Counted from the stretch's first letter, positions 41,849 through 54,143 are shown. The stretch is 55,605 nucleotides of DNA from Monosiga brevicollis MX1 (GCF_000002865.3 NW_001865064.1:176939-232543); one strand, 5' to 3'. The notes: generated from the letters alone by a model not told the origin. Made by a program: numbers and translations.

Positions 41849-42987
41849 ATGACCGAGCCTGAGGCGGCGGCGGCGGCGGCGGCGGCGCTCAGGGCATCAC
41901 CGGACGCGGGGAGGCACAATCTTTTCAAGCCCGTGTACAAGTATTGGAAGCATCGAACATGTGCGGGGGAGCGTCGTGGGGAGGTGCTTCAGCTTCCGCG
42001 TTTGGATTCGTCGAGCCGCGGTGTGGAGACACCCGAATGGGCCAGCCAGGTTCTGACGCTGCGAGAAACGGAGCTATCCGCTCACTTTGCGTACGAGTTG
42101 CGGCGACATCCAGGCTTGTTTGTCTTGCCTGGGGCGCTGAGTCCGGCACGACAAACCGAGCTCATGGCAGCCTGCTTGCAAAGGCACTTGTCTCCAGCCA
42201 ACAAGACCAATTTGGACCTGCATGAGCAAGGGATACACGGCGCCAGCACACTCTGGCAGGAATACTGTGGTGAGCTGCAGTCGTCAGCCGATGGCAGTGG
42301 CCCCTTCTCGCGTTGGATGCAGCAGCTCACTTGGACTACCATCGGATACCACTACGACTGGACCAACAAAGTGTATCAACCCGATGCCCACACACCCCTT
42401 CCCGCCGACCTGGATGACTTGGGTCGCGCCGCATGCCGGGCCGTGGGCTTGGCATCTGATGTTGCCATGCAGGCTGGCATTATCAACTACTATCATCCCA
42501 AGTCCTTCCTTGGCCCGCACACGGATCACAGCGAGTTTAACCTAGAACAACCCCTGGTTTCCTTGTCCCTGGGCTTGCCAGCCCTCTTCCAGATTGGTGG
42601 CGCAACCCTTGACGACCTTGCCCCCACAACCCTGTTGTTGCAGTCAGGGGATCTCGTCATTATGAGTGGGCCCAGCCGTCTCGCTTACCACGCCGTGCCC
42701 CGCATTCTTACGCCAGGCGAAGCCGCTCGCTGGTTTGAATTGAGCCCTGGTAAGCGACCCATTGCACGAATACCCTTAAGGAATACCCATCTCTCATGAC
42801 TCCACTCACTTCTCACTCGTTTGATCATGCAGAGACGTGCTGCCCGCTCCAAGGCACTGAGCTGGGTGGGGAGGCCGGGACGGCAGCCTTGGTGACCTAC
42901 ATGCAAATGCATCGCATCAACATCAATCTGCGCCAGGTTTATGTTGACAAGGCCGAATGGACGGCCGCAAGCGTTTGTTGTTCATGA
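41849..42987 (+). CDS. ALKBH1: ALKBH1-type Fe(II)/2-oxoglutarate dioxygenase
   Basis: AlkB-family enzymes oxidatively remove methyl groups from nucleic acids; ALKBH1 acts on tRNA and DNA, often in mitochondria. Exons 41849-42749 and 42833-42987 join in phase to 351 residues. The N-terminus has a poly-Ala run (GCG repeats) and FKPVYKYWKHR, typical of ALKBH1. The double-stranded beta-helix shows WTTIGYHYDWTNKVY, INYYHPKSFLGPHTDHSEFN (iron ligands His and Asp in HTD), LVSLSLGLPALFQIGG, and the distal SGPSRLAYHAVPRIL (third iron ligand His, then 2OG-binding Arg). The C-terminus MHRININLRQV matches the closing R-N-x-T-x-R motif with changes. All catalytic residues are present. Confidence 0.93.
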
Positions 42988-43419
42988 GGACGTTGTCTGT
43001 GCAAGCCAGCCAGGGGCATTCCGGCTTGAACTGGCGGAATAGTGCGTGACCTCTTCCCATCCCATCTTCGCCTCTGTGAGGTGTATTATAATCTTAGGAT
43101 CCTTCTCCCCATACATGCCCAGCTGTGCTGGAAGAGCCCGTTGTCTTGCTCAGTGGTGTACTTTGTGATTGGACGAGCAGCGGGGTGAGGCTCGCGGAAA
43201 GAAATCACGCTAGCTTCCGAATGTAAATAAATCAACTTGCTGTTCATGATCCACAACAAGACTACAGCCGACTTGGTCGGTTCTCGGAACAGACGCAAAG
43301 GAGAAGAACGACAATAAAAAAAAAAAACAAAAAAAAAAAATCCACAGCTACGTCATGGGCCGTGTTTCTGAAACGAGTGTGGGCCCCCGGCCTGGACTGA
43401 GCACTCAAAGCTTGCAGCC
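42988..43419. other. Convergent 3' region between ALKBH1 and CPOX
   Basis: Holds an A-rich stretch (about 43316-43341). No gene is seen; it probably contains both 3' ends. Confidence 0.55.
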
Positions 43420-44994
43420 CTATTGGCGGAGAAATTTGTGATAGAAGGCGGCACCCAGGGCAAGGACGACGCCGGCTGTGATGGCGTGGGAAGCAATGCG
43501 GGCATGGCAGCCAAAGCGATTGCTGCCAGCGGCGCTGGCACAGGGGCAGGGGCAGGGGCACGTGCTAAAGGGGCACTTGGCGCCAGAGCTTGGCCGGGTC
43601 TGGATGGAAGCAGCGGGGGCGGGGCAGTAGTTGGGAGGCGGGGACATGGCCTCTTGGTCGGCCTGATCGAGGTTGAGCCAGTCTTGAAACTTGAGGAAAT
43701 GGGCGTAGAGGTAGCCCTCGGGTGTACCCGGTCGCGGAGTGTAGTCGTATTGGTAGTGGACAGTTGCGGGGAGGGACACGAGGATGGACTCTGTGCGGCC
43801 GTTGGACTTGAGGCCAAACTGGGTACCACGATCGTAAATGAGGTTAAACTCGACGTAGCGGCCTCGACGGTAGAGCTGAAACTCGCGCTGGGCTTGGGTG
43901 TAAGGGAGGCGTTGGTTTTCCACAAAGAGGCCGTAGAGCTTGATGAAGAGCCGGCCCAGGCCGATGGCAAATGCCTTGTTCTTTTCAAAGTCATCGGACA
44001 TGCTGTCCCAGAAGAGACCACCGATACCGCGTGACTCGTTGCGGTGGGCGAGCCAAAAGTACTCGTCGCAGCGCTGCTTCAGCGTGTCGTAGGACACGCC
44101 ATGCTCTTCGCAGAGCTCACGGAGCAGGCGATGGAATTCCACCACCTGGCTCAAAATGGGGTAGTAGGGGGTGAGGTCCACGCCACCACCAAACCACCAG
44201 CGATCTCCGCAGATGAAAAAGCGGATGTTCATGTGAATGGTCGGCACCCACGGGTTGGATGGGTGGATAATAAGGGAAACGCCGGTGGCCCTGCGGTCAA
44301 GCAGCAAGTCAGTCATTGAGAAAGAATTCAAAACTCAGCAGCACACACAATAAAAAGGGGGAAAGAAAAGGAAAAAGAAAAAAAGAAGAAGAAAGCATGG
44401 GCCAAGGGCCGCTTTCTGCGTGGGGTTGGTGCGGGATGGTGGCAAGCAAGGCGGGCGGAATCTGGGGGACCGACTCACCGGTAGGGGCAGTTTTCAGGCA
44501 ACTTCCAGGCCTGAACGGCCGAGGGAGGCAGGTCGCTGCCTTGGATGCCGCTAAAGTTGCAAGCCCCCTTCTCCCAGATGGGCATGTTGGTGGGGTCGGG
44601 CTGTAGCGTATTGTCGGCCTGAACACGTTCAACCTCCCACACGCGGGTGCGGCCACCGCCGACGCCCTTGTGATAATCCCAAGCATCCTCCTGCACAACA
44701 GCAACGGACACGGCGTCGGCAGCCAGTGAGCCCCGGGCGCAAGCCATTCTTCAGAAAGCAAACACGATGGCAAACCAGGACTGGGGAGACGTACGCGAAA
44801 GGCCTTGGCCCCGGCGCTGGCGAGAAAGGCGCAAATCTCGTCCTGCACTTGCTTGAAGTCGGCTTCCACCTACAAAGCCCCCCCATGATGAGCACGGCGT
44901 GTGTGAGCGGGGGCAGGATATGCGGTCGTAGACCTTCTGCCAGTCAGAGGACTGTACCAACCTGATCCACTTGCTCCTTGGTCGGCGACGCCAT
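43420..44994 (-). CDS. CPOX: Coproporphyrinogen III oxidase (oxygen-dependent) with extra C-terminal tail
   Basis: Oxidative decarboxylation of coproporphyrinogen III to protoporphyrinogen IX, the sixth enzyme of haem synthesis. Exons 44962-44994, 44795-44869, 44479-44690 and 43420-44290 join in phase to 396 residues. Signatures are GVSLIIHPSNPWVPTIHMN, WWFGGGVDLTPYYP, GIGGLFWD, LGRLFIKLYG, GRYVEFNLIYDRGTQFGL and SILVSLPATVHYQYDY. The region before NFSGIQGSDLPPSA is more divergent than usual. After the normal end (about residue 310) there is an extension of about 80 residues with CPFSTCPCPCPCA and a hydrophobic segment AITAGVVLALGAAF just before a basic end. The N-terminus lacks an obvious mitochondrial presequence. 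The next enzyme of the pathway is encoded 935 bp away on the same strand. Confidence 0.94.
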
Positions 44995-45929
44995 GTTCAC
45001 TGGTCGAGAGAGGTCGGAAACAGAGAGAGAAACAGAGAGAGAGAGAGAAAATGCGCCGTTCGGACCATCAGCGCCACTTGTCAGCATGCTGGCTATACAC
45101 ATCAGTGGTAATTTCACACGTTAGAACAGATTTAGCCACACGTGAAGATTATTTTATGAGGGGATTGAAAGTATAAAACACACACGCTAATGTAGAATTT
45201 CCTACACACGTTTGTAAAGTTACCACACGCGAATATACCGAGGTGGATGTAAGACAGATGCAACACACACAGAAGAGGCATGATGCAACTCGTTGATTCC
45301 ACGCGTCTTTCCGTGTGTCTCTCTGCCTCTGCTGGGTTTGAAGGTGTCTCTCTGCTTTTGCCTCTATTTTTGGCTTGCTGGAAACATTGAATTTGATGGT
45401 CTCTCTGGTAGTGTCGTCCTTTCCCTCTCTACCTCTGGTTCGCTTTTGCCTGTTGCTACGCTCGCTATGGCAGCGCCCCGCGGCTGTGCCGGTCGGCTGT
45501 GTCGGCGTCTCATCTGATCGTGTTGGCGGTGCACACGTGCCATTCTTGCCTTTGTTTGATGGAATGGTGTGTGGTGCACGTTTGTGTTTGATAGGGCTCT
45601 GACCACGAGGCGTGGTGTGTAAGTTGGGGCGCATCTTGCATGGTCGGCCTCGTCCACACAGCGCCCTTGTGCCATCTCCCTAGAGTCTGCCCGTCTCTTT
45701 CCAAGATTGCCAAGAGAGGATTGACACGTGAATCGTTGACTTTGATCGATTATTCGTACACACATCTGAGGGGATTCTAACTTGGCAGGAACGCCTTAGC
45801 AGGCCACTGATCACCACCATTCCTTCGCTGGAATGGGTGTGTATTGGGAAGCTCACATATGCCCCTGGGACGACCATGAACAGGATGATGTTCGTGAACA
45901 CTGGGGTTCGTTCCGGGGCTAGTTCTGGC
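44995..45929. other. Intergenic between the two haem-synthesis genes
   Basis: Contains a (GA)n run just upstream of the CPOX start (about 45021-45049), several copies of an ACACACG/CACACGT word (about 45115-45260), and CTCTG-rich sequence (about 45310-45470). Open frames look non-coding. It includes the CPOX promoter and the 3' end of the PPOX transcript. Confidence 0.6.
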
Positions 45930-47956
45930 TCAGGCATGGGCTGCCCGGTCATGCCACCGAGCAAGAGTCTGCTCGGCCGTGCGCATGGCGCTATAAATAC
46001 AATCATTCACGCCGACGCCCGTGCCAAAGGCTTTGCCAGTAATCTGAAGCCAGGGCAGATGGGGCCCCAAAAAGTCTTCTTCCACTTGAGCCCGCGCCCG
46101 ATCATAGGCTTTGGTGAACTGGGGAATGGCATCGCGCCAAAGCGTTGGCACACAGAGGCTGGGCACGGCCTTGACGCCCAGCAATCGGTTGACTTCTTGC
46201 TGCGCCACATCGGCCAGCTCGCTGGACGGCATGCCGGTCACCCGGGCTTGGGCTGCAGGGTCAGCACCACCAAACATGCACGTGAGGACCGTGTGTTGAC
46301 GCCCGGCCAGCTCTGGAAACACGAGCGAGTCGTAGACCACCCCCAAGGTTGGCTTGGGATGACCCAGACCACCCTCTGGTATGAGCATGCCAAAGCCCGG
46401 TTGAGCGTCTGCGCGATGTACCAGGTTTCCAAAACTTTGGTTCTGGTACACCAGCGTCACAGTGGCCAGGGAGAGCGAGGGCATGCGGCGGAGAGCAGTC
46501 GCGGCGCCGCGCGCACGCCATGCCAAACGGGGTGCCGTGAAAGCAGGCTCGAATCCGTCGGGAAGGGTTCGGGTTGGGCGTGGGGCCTGGCTGCTGGGCT
46601 GGGTGTCCAGCTCGAGCGTTTGCTCGATCAGGGATGCGAGAGCTGGTGGGGGCAGGGTGGCAATAATGTCGGTGGCGTCGAGCTGTTCCCAGGGACCCGC
46701 AGGCTCGTGGGCTGAAGCACAAAGCACGGCCGCCTGATTGGGGTTGTCCATGGAGCTGAGCAGGGCATGGGCCACGACATTGGTGCGAATGACAACGCCC
46801 TGCGCTCGGAGGCGGTCGGCCAAAGTGTCAATGATGGTGGAGAGGCCGCCCTGGACGGAGGCAACGCGCTCGCGGCGCGCCCGGGCTAGAAGCTCGCTAG
46901 CGGTGGTGGGGTCGACGCCAGCGGTGGGGATGTGTAGCTCGGGCTGAAGGGCAAAGTGGTCGCTGAGATGGAGAAAGGGGTTGAGCAGAGCGCCGACCAC
47001 AACCGAGTCGTAGGCGGCCACGAGTTGCCATAGGCTGGGAAAGGCATGCTTGAGCAGTAGGTTGGTCGAGGAGCCGCTGAAAATGCCGCGTACCAGTGCC
47101 GATCCCAGCTCGGCGGCAATGCGGTCAGAAAAGTGTGTACGAAAGAAGCTGTCCACGGTCATGTCGTTGAGTGCGCGTACGCGGGCGGTGTGGTTGGATC
47201 GATTGCACAGGGCGGCCCAGAGACTGGCACCAAAGTGAGCCACATCGCGGGCCAGACAAAGAGGGAGGTTGTACTCAAAGGCAAACTTCAAAAAGGCAAG
47301 GAAGGAGGAGGGCAGTTCGAGCAGCCCACGACGGTCAAAGTTGTACACGTAGCGGCGTCCTCGCGTCGTTCGCTCAGCAAACGTCAACTTGTCGCCGAGG
47401 CCGAGCGCCAGCATCATCTGGGTGAGCATGGAGCAGCAACGGGGGCGTGTGAAGGCATGCATCAAGCCGGTTGGCAGCGGGGTGGAGCTGCGATGGTGAG
47501 GTGGCGGACCTGGAGGGCGGCTTTGGCGGCGGGGGTGGTGGTGCGAAGGGATCGGGGGCCCAGCTCAATGTGGTGTGCGCTCCCATCCTTGTCGGGCAGC
47601 TGCAGGGCATGGGTGTGCATGTTTCCGCCCAAGCGGCTGGAGGCCTCGAGAATAGTCACGTGTGCATCGGGTTGGCGGGCCTTGAGCAGAAAGGCTGCGC
47701 TCAAGCCCGAGATGCCCCCACCCAGAATGACGATGCGAGGTCCATGGGCCCTGGTGGCCGAGTCATGCCCAGCGGGCACGGGCACGGGCACGGGCTCCGG
47801 CTCTTCGGCCCGAGCGAGGAGTTCCAGTTGATAGGCTTTGGCACGCTCCCTGAGCTTTGCCAGCACCAAGCCAAACGGCACAATCACCGCAGAAACCAGG
47901 CAGGCGTGTTTGAGGAGAACCCCATCGAGACCTGGACGCCCCCATGGTATCACCAT
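45930..47956 (-). CDS. PPOX: Protoporphyrinogen IX oxidase
   Basis: An FAD enzyme that oxidises protoporphyrinogen IX to protoporphyrin IX, the seventh step of haem synthesis, at the mitochondrial inner membrane. Exons 47510-47956 and 45930-47417 join in phase to 644 residues, clearly longer than the usual about 470-500. Motifs are the FAD fold IVILGGGISGLSAAFLLK (about 75-90), LEASSRLGGNMHT, ELGPRSLR, the family VRGIFSGSSTNLL, VQGGLSTIIDTL, and the C-terminal FAD contact FGTGVGVNDCIYSA. The extra length is partly an N-terminal region with a hydrophobic stretch (CLVSAVIVPFGLVLAKL) and a PEPVPVPVP linker. The ATG at 47956 is the first in frame, and an upstream exon cannot be excluded. Confidence 0.93.
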
Positions 47957-49703
47957 GGCGTCTATGCCGAGTCTCCCGCAGGCAGACGGTGTCGAGTACG
48001 CCAACGGTCTCAGAGAGAGAGAGAGAGAGAAACAGAGAGAGAGTGAGAGCGAGAGAGAGAGAGAGAGGAAATGGATTCATGAAAGCGTGCGCGCCCTGTA
48101 TGTGCGACCTTGCGTCGATATTTTCCGTTCCGTCTCTCTCTCTGCGCCGATAGAAACACATTCTCTGCATTTTGGTTGGTTTTAAGCTGTAGGGATGCGG
48201 ACCCATTCTGCTCACTCTCTGAGCTTGGTGGTTGTCTCTGTTTGTTCTCTACGAACATGTCCGCAGATGTTGGATGCAAGATCCGCTCGGAGATAATTTA
48301 AATAGGAGAGCCAATGTTTACATTAACACACTGAAAGAAGTATTCAAGACGCCCTTGACAAGGCCAGGCAGCTGGTCAAGCTGGAACTCTAAAGGTATTT
48401 TACATCACATACAGCAATAAGTAAAATACCAAAGTATAAAGTCAGATCCTGCTACATCCTCAGCCAAAATCAGAAGAGATTTAAAGAGAAAAGTCCCTCT
48501 TAAAGCCATACACATAATCGCGTCCGGGTCGACGGGGCTTGCTGCAGGATGCAGGGGTCCTATCCGTGGTGCAGACTTAATTTTCCCGCTCAAACTATTC
48601 AAATTTATGGCAAATTTCGTCCCAAAAAAAACCACTCCCTGCATCCACCACACACACACGTTTTTTGCCTCTGCACCTCACTGACGCAAAGGTCACGTCT
48701 CTCCCACCTTAGCAACTTCAAGCCAACCTGACTGAACTTCATCATCACACCTCTGCATCCTCTCGCACCCTCTCGAAACCTCTCCCAACCTCTTGACCCT
48801 TCCCCTTGTCCGCTTTATCTCTCTCTCTCTCTCTCTCTTAGGGTTGAACGGTTGGGGGTCTTTTTCCTTACGACTTGTGTGTGTGTGTGTGTGTGTGTGT
48901 GTGGAAACGAAAACGCCTTTTGTCTCTCTCTCTCTGACTTCTATCGCGCGCTTTCTCTGGATGGCACGCAAGGTTTCGTCAGTGTCTCTGATGTTCATTG
49001 GAATTTCACTTATAAACGCCCAAGTTTGAACATCCACCCCCTCACATCTCTTCGCCTCATCCCACGGCCCCGCTCATTCTCTGAAGCGTGACCCAGTGAC
49101 AACGGCTGAGACAGAGAGAGTATTTTTCTATCTCTCAGGTACGAGCAACGTCGTGTCGTGTCACTGACGGCGTGCCGGTTCTGATGGCAGCGCCCAGCGG
49201 GCACTATGTACACACACTGCACACGCACAACCTTGTCAATGTACCGTTTGATTGGCTGGTGGGGTGAAGCTGTACCCTGTTGAATCAGTGCGCGATCGGC
49301 CGTCTACCATTGCCATGGCTCTTTTTTCGTCTTTGGTCTGTGTGTTCAATCACAGTAACACACACGCGGGAGTGAACCCAACGGCGATGCCGAGCCTTGT
49401 CTTTTGTGCTTCAACGGCTTGCTTGGCTGAATGCCGTGCCCAACATTGAGAGATCTGGCAGGCTTGCCGATCGTTCTGTGTCTCTTGGCTGTTTTGACTA
49501 TTTTGCCGTGTGTACAAAACATCTTGTGGTTGTTAACGCCAACTCAGCAGTCAGCGCTCGTGAGGTGATTTTTTCTTCAAGAGCTGGTGGTGTGTCATGT
49601 CAAGCTTGCATACGTTTTTATGGGTGATGGTGGTCAAGAGGTTCATTTTATGGTCGTCCTTTGCACAGTTTGTGGTGAGCACAGTTAGATCATGAGCAAG
49701 GGC
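47957..49703. repeat. Intergenic, simple repeats
   Basis: Holds (GA)n at about 48010-48065, CT repeats at about 48818-48838, and (GT)n at about 48878-48902. No coding segment with family resemblance was seen. The right part leads into the duplicated calmodulin unit. Confidence 0.6.
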
Positions 49704-49988
49704 TCCCTTCCACGTCTACCTTCCCCTCCCCCCTCCCTTTCTTCATTGTGTCATCCCTTGCGATCAGTGGGCGTTATTTCGCTTCCCTACGCCACTGCGC
49801 CACTTGAGAGCTTTGTTTTGGTTGATTGTGCTGTGTTGCTGCCCACCCACATCTGAAAGTCTCTTCCAACCCGTGCTACTGCTTCTTTTATCGCTTCGCG
49901 GTTGCCGTATCATTCTTTCTTGAACCAGGCTGTACTCGATGAGACTCATTTTCGACTGTTTCCGACTTTGATCAAACTAGATTTTTGA

Positions 49989-50447
<459 letters not shown>

Positions 50448-50931
50448 ATGCCTTCTCTCTCATCTTGCCTCTATCCCCCCTTGTGTGTATCTGTTGCACG
50501 TTTTCTATTCGGGCCGGTTTGAGCCTTTTGATTGACTTGGCACTGCAAGCACTGCCAGAGACAAAAAAAAAATATGAACCTTTGAGAAAAAATTGAAAAA
50601 AACACTGACATGCATGTGAATGACCTTCCAGTGCCACCGTCCCGGGGACATAGCGCCGGCTTTTTATCTGTTGGGTAGGGTGTGTGCACACACTTGAAAT
50701 CTTGTGGGGTGCGTGGATAAGGGTGCTGTCCCCCGCACCGATCGGTGTTCAGATTACGCTTTGACATCAATTTGGAAAAACGAAAAAAAACAAAACAAAA
50801 CAAGATGGACTACACGAGAACGAGGCAAAAAGAGCGCAAGGACTTGAGAACACGCATACGCCAACTCAATGCCGGCTGTGGCGCAAATCATTCCGCGCGA
50901 GGCGCATTGCTGCCTTGGCTAGGCACGGCGG
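50448..50931. other. Calmodulin 3' region facing the J-domain gene
   Basis: Non-coding convergent region with A-rich runs, shared with 54144-54623. Differences between the copies are mainly indels in homopolymer runs plus a 4-base loss near the GCACTGC repeat. Confidence 0.6.
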
Positions 50932-51538
50932 CTACAACCCCTTGGCGGCGTTCAGGTGGGCCGTCAACAATTTGGTGATTTCCTCGAGCAGCACTTTGGT
51001 CTCCTCAGAGACATTGCCCTTGTCGGGGTGGTAGTGCCGAATGGCGTGTTGGATGCGCTTTTTCCCCTCGGCAGTGGGCTTGGTATGCTTCTTGTTCAAT
51101 GGGGGGTGCTTGTCGTAGATCATGTCGATGAGGCTGTCCAGGCCTTCGGTCGAGGCTTCTTCAAGCTTCTTCAATTTGGGCGCCAATTTTTCCAAGTAAG
51201 GCTTGCGCTTTGCTTCCCATGCACTACGCTCTCGTGCAACAACCTCCTCCTGGTAGGCCTTCACAATGTCTGAAGCAGTTTGATGCCACGGAACAAAGGT
51301 GAAGACGCGCGGGTGAAGCGAGCTGGCCAAGTTCAAAGCCTTAACGCAGTAGTTTTTGCCGCGGACAGGCTGCTTGAGAATCTGCAACAGGCCATGCGAT
51401 AACCAACTCTCATGAGGGGATCGAAGCAAACACGATTGCGGGCGTCTTTCGTGCCATGAACTCAATCGACCTTGGAATAAATGATGCCAAGGCGCGCAAT
51501 GGCCTCGGCCTCTTGTGCAAGGTCGGCTCCATCGGGGA
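50932..51538 (-). pseudogene. J-domain protein gene, copy 1, 5' part replaced
   Basis: The last exon 50932-51381 encodes a C-terminal region with the J-domain core AIRHYHPDKGNVSEETKVLL (HPD intact), in phase with a preceding exon whose low end is 51471 (AQEAEAIARLGIIYSK). Homology with copy 2 ends inside that second exon at about 51538. Farther upstream the frame stays open for some 45 codons of unrelated sequence, but no ATG was found. It is either a 5'-truncated duplicate or a chimeric gene using new upstream exons. Copy 1 differs from copy 2 at a few residues (for example APKLKK versus APELKK). Confidence 0.6.
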
Positions 51539-52136
51539 CTATCCTTACACGGCGCTCTGCACGGGCTTCTCCTTGTGGCAACGTTCCTCCGCCACCGGCA
51601 TCAATGACATTACATCGGGGGAAATCAAGCACGCACGTCGTGGGCTTCCAATGCAAAGGGGCGGTGGTCCCTGACACTCTTTTGGAGGTTCCGAATCATG
51701 GCGATGTAAAGTTCTGTGCGACGATGTTGTCGGTTGGGCTGCCGTCCAGCACCGGCAGGGCGTCCCCACCGTTCGTGGCGGCGGGCTTCCGTTTGGCGCC
51801 AGCGGGGGGGTGCCGTCCTCTGCCGTCCCGCGTCCCCGCCTCCCCCCTGTCCCAGCCCTGCATCATGTCTTGCGGCGTGATGGCGAGGAAGATTGCTGTT
51901 GTTCCAGATCATAGAGAGGTGCGGCAGGCCATCATTTCAACCTCCCCCCATGTCTTCCTGCCGAAGGAGACTTGGCTCCCCATCAGTGCGAGGCATAAGC
52001 CGTGTAAGACGTGTGTTCACACGTTGAGAAGGATGGAACGAGCCGAGCCATGGACGGCAAGGGAACAAGCTTGCTCAATTATTACCAGCCCAAGCACAAA
52101 AAGGGCCAGGAGGTGCAAAACAGCTCGACATGTCAG

Positions 52137-52478
52137 CTACATGAAAAGGTGCCGCTGGAACTCAAGCTCGCCGGGCGCGCCTTTGTACATTGGGCAGACG
52201 TGCTGAAGGCCCTTGTCGCGTGCCATCTTTGAGAGTGCGCTGTTGCTGGGAATGATCAGTTTGACCCGCTCAGCCCCGATGACGCCGCGAAGGACGAGCC
52301 TGTCTTTGGTGCTCTCAGCAGCATCCTTGGTCAAGTCAAGACTGCCCAGTTTCCATTGGTCTCCACTAACGCACTGCAGAGCCCCGTAGGCCTGCTTCCG
52401 GTCACCGTCAAGGTAGAACATGAAAGATTGACTCGCGGAGGAGAGGGTGGCGATGGTTCCATCAGGCTGATTTGGCAT
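52137..52478 (-). CDS. Small ORF of 113 residues, unrecognised
   Basis: An ATG at 52478 opens a non-repetitive frame to 52137, starting MPNQPDGTIATLSSASQSF and including QWKLGSLDLTKDAAEST and IGAERVKLIIPSNSAL. Composition looks coding, but no family is recognised. It lies in the sequence between the duplicated units and could be the first exon of a gene continuing toward 51540. A further open minus-strand stretch at about 51625-51912 contains TELYIAMIRNLQKSV, but the exons could not be joined. Confidence 0.35.
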   Translation of the reverse strand: MPNQPDGTIATLSSASQSFMFYLDGDRKQAYGALQCVSGDQWKLGSLDLTKDAAESTKDRLVLRGVIGAERVKLIIPSNSALSKMARDKGLQHVCPMYKGAPGELEFQRHLFM

Positions 52479-52601
52479 TGTGTGATGGGTCAGGAGTCGC
52501 GGCGGAGGGAAAACAACGCGTCAGGGATGTGAAAGGCAAGTCAGAACCAGTCCTCACATTTGGTAGCGGAATCCTTTCTGACATCTCTGCTGACGGTCGC
52601 G

Positions 52602-52997
52602 ATGATTGACGTGGATGAGTACGTGTCAGCGAGACCAGACCCACCCCTTTCTCAGCCGGCGATGGCTGACCCACCCCTTTCTAAGCCGGCGCTGGCTATG
52701 CTGAAGAAGATTAAGTGCGACTTAATTGGTGTTTTAGTCGTGCTGCTGTTGGTCTTTATTGCATTTGTAATCGGTCTGGGCTACGCCACGTACCATCACC
52801 AGGACACGTCGCTTGACCGCCTCTTTGACTGCCTCAACCGAAACGTGGGATGGCTCCTCGCCACGATTTTGGCAGTCGTTGTCTATCTATACAAGAACCC
52901 TGAACTCGTTGCTCAGGCCGAGGCCGCTGCTGTGGCTCAGTCTCGCATTAAAAGTGCTTTTTATGAATCGGGAGAGGTTCCAGCAATTGTCAGTTGA
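52602..52997 (+). CDS. Small membrane protein, two predicted transmembrane segments
   Basis: The ATG at 52602 gives 131 residues beginning MIDVDEYVSARPDPPLSQP. An imperfect direct repeat (ADPPLSQPAM-like, then ADPPLSKPAL) precedes a basic KKIKCD and a strong hydrophobic segment IGVLVVLLLVFIAFVIGLGY. A second segment, VGWLLATILAVVVYLY, follows a short loop. No family is recognised. A downstream open piece after about 53085 (QVENLTWEIANALSSLPATL) could be a further exon, ending at a stop near 53272. Confidence 0.4.
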   Translation: MIDVDEYVSARPDPPLSQPAMADPPLSKPALAMLKKIKCDLIGVLVVLLLVFIAFVIGLGYATYHHQDTSLDRLFDCLNRNVGWLLATILAVVVYLYKNPELVAQAEAAAVAQSRIKSAFYESGEVPAIVS

Positions 52998-53067
52998 TCT
53001 TGGAGGACGAACGAGCCTTGCTGTGTGGCTGGTGTGGCGGAGTGCACATTCCGCTCACCCCGTCACT

Positions 53068-53112
53068 TTCTCGACCTGTGTTGTAGTTGAATTCTACAAC
53101 ACAGGTCGAGAA
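53068..53112. repeat. Perfect 19-bp inverted repeat with 7-nt loop
   Basis: Arm TTCTCGACCTGTGTTGTAG at 53068-53086, loop TTGAATT at 53087-53093, and the exact reverse complement at 53094-53112. It lies between the two copies of the duplicated unit, just 3' of the small membrane-protein ORF. It could fold into a stable hairpin in DNA or RNA. Confidence 0.95.
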
Positions 53113-53684
53113 TTTGACATGGGAAATAGCGAATGCCCTTTCCTCCCTTCCCGCCACACTTCAGGATTTGGATGATAGCACTGGAGTGCTAGCATCGACC
53201 ACCTGCCAGAACCTGATGTGCACCTGCCGCTGCCCGTCGAGGAACCCTCTCGTACACTCTGGGTGTGTTTAGCCACCGGATTAAAAGTACGGTCCCGCTG
53301 ACCGTGAGTGGCATTTTTCTTTTGGATATTTCCCTTCCTGTTTTCTATCGTTCTCTCCTGTGAGAGAAGTGCAATTGAACCGCTGAACTGTCTCGTCTTT
53401 CAATAATGGGTTCCCTTCCACGTCTACCTTCCCCTCCCCCCCCCCCCCATCCCTTGCGATCAGTGGGCGTTATTTCGCTTCCCTGCGCCACTGCGCAACT
53501 TGAGAGCTTTGTTTTGGTTGATTGTGCTGTGTTGCTGCCCACCCACATCTGAAAGTCTCTTCCAACCCGTGCTACTGCTTCTTTTATCGCTTCGCGGTTG
53601 CCGTATCATTCTTTCTTGAACCAGGCTGTACTCGATGAGACTCATTTTCGACTGTTTCCGACTTTGATCAAACTAGATTTTTGA

Positions 53685-54143
<459 letters not shown>

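Noticed and set aside
45837-46715. 292-codon plus-strand ORF
   Set aside because: It lies antisense to PPOX coding sequence, whose motifs are unmistakable; it is a shadow of GC-rich coding DNA.
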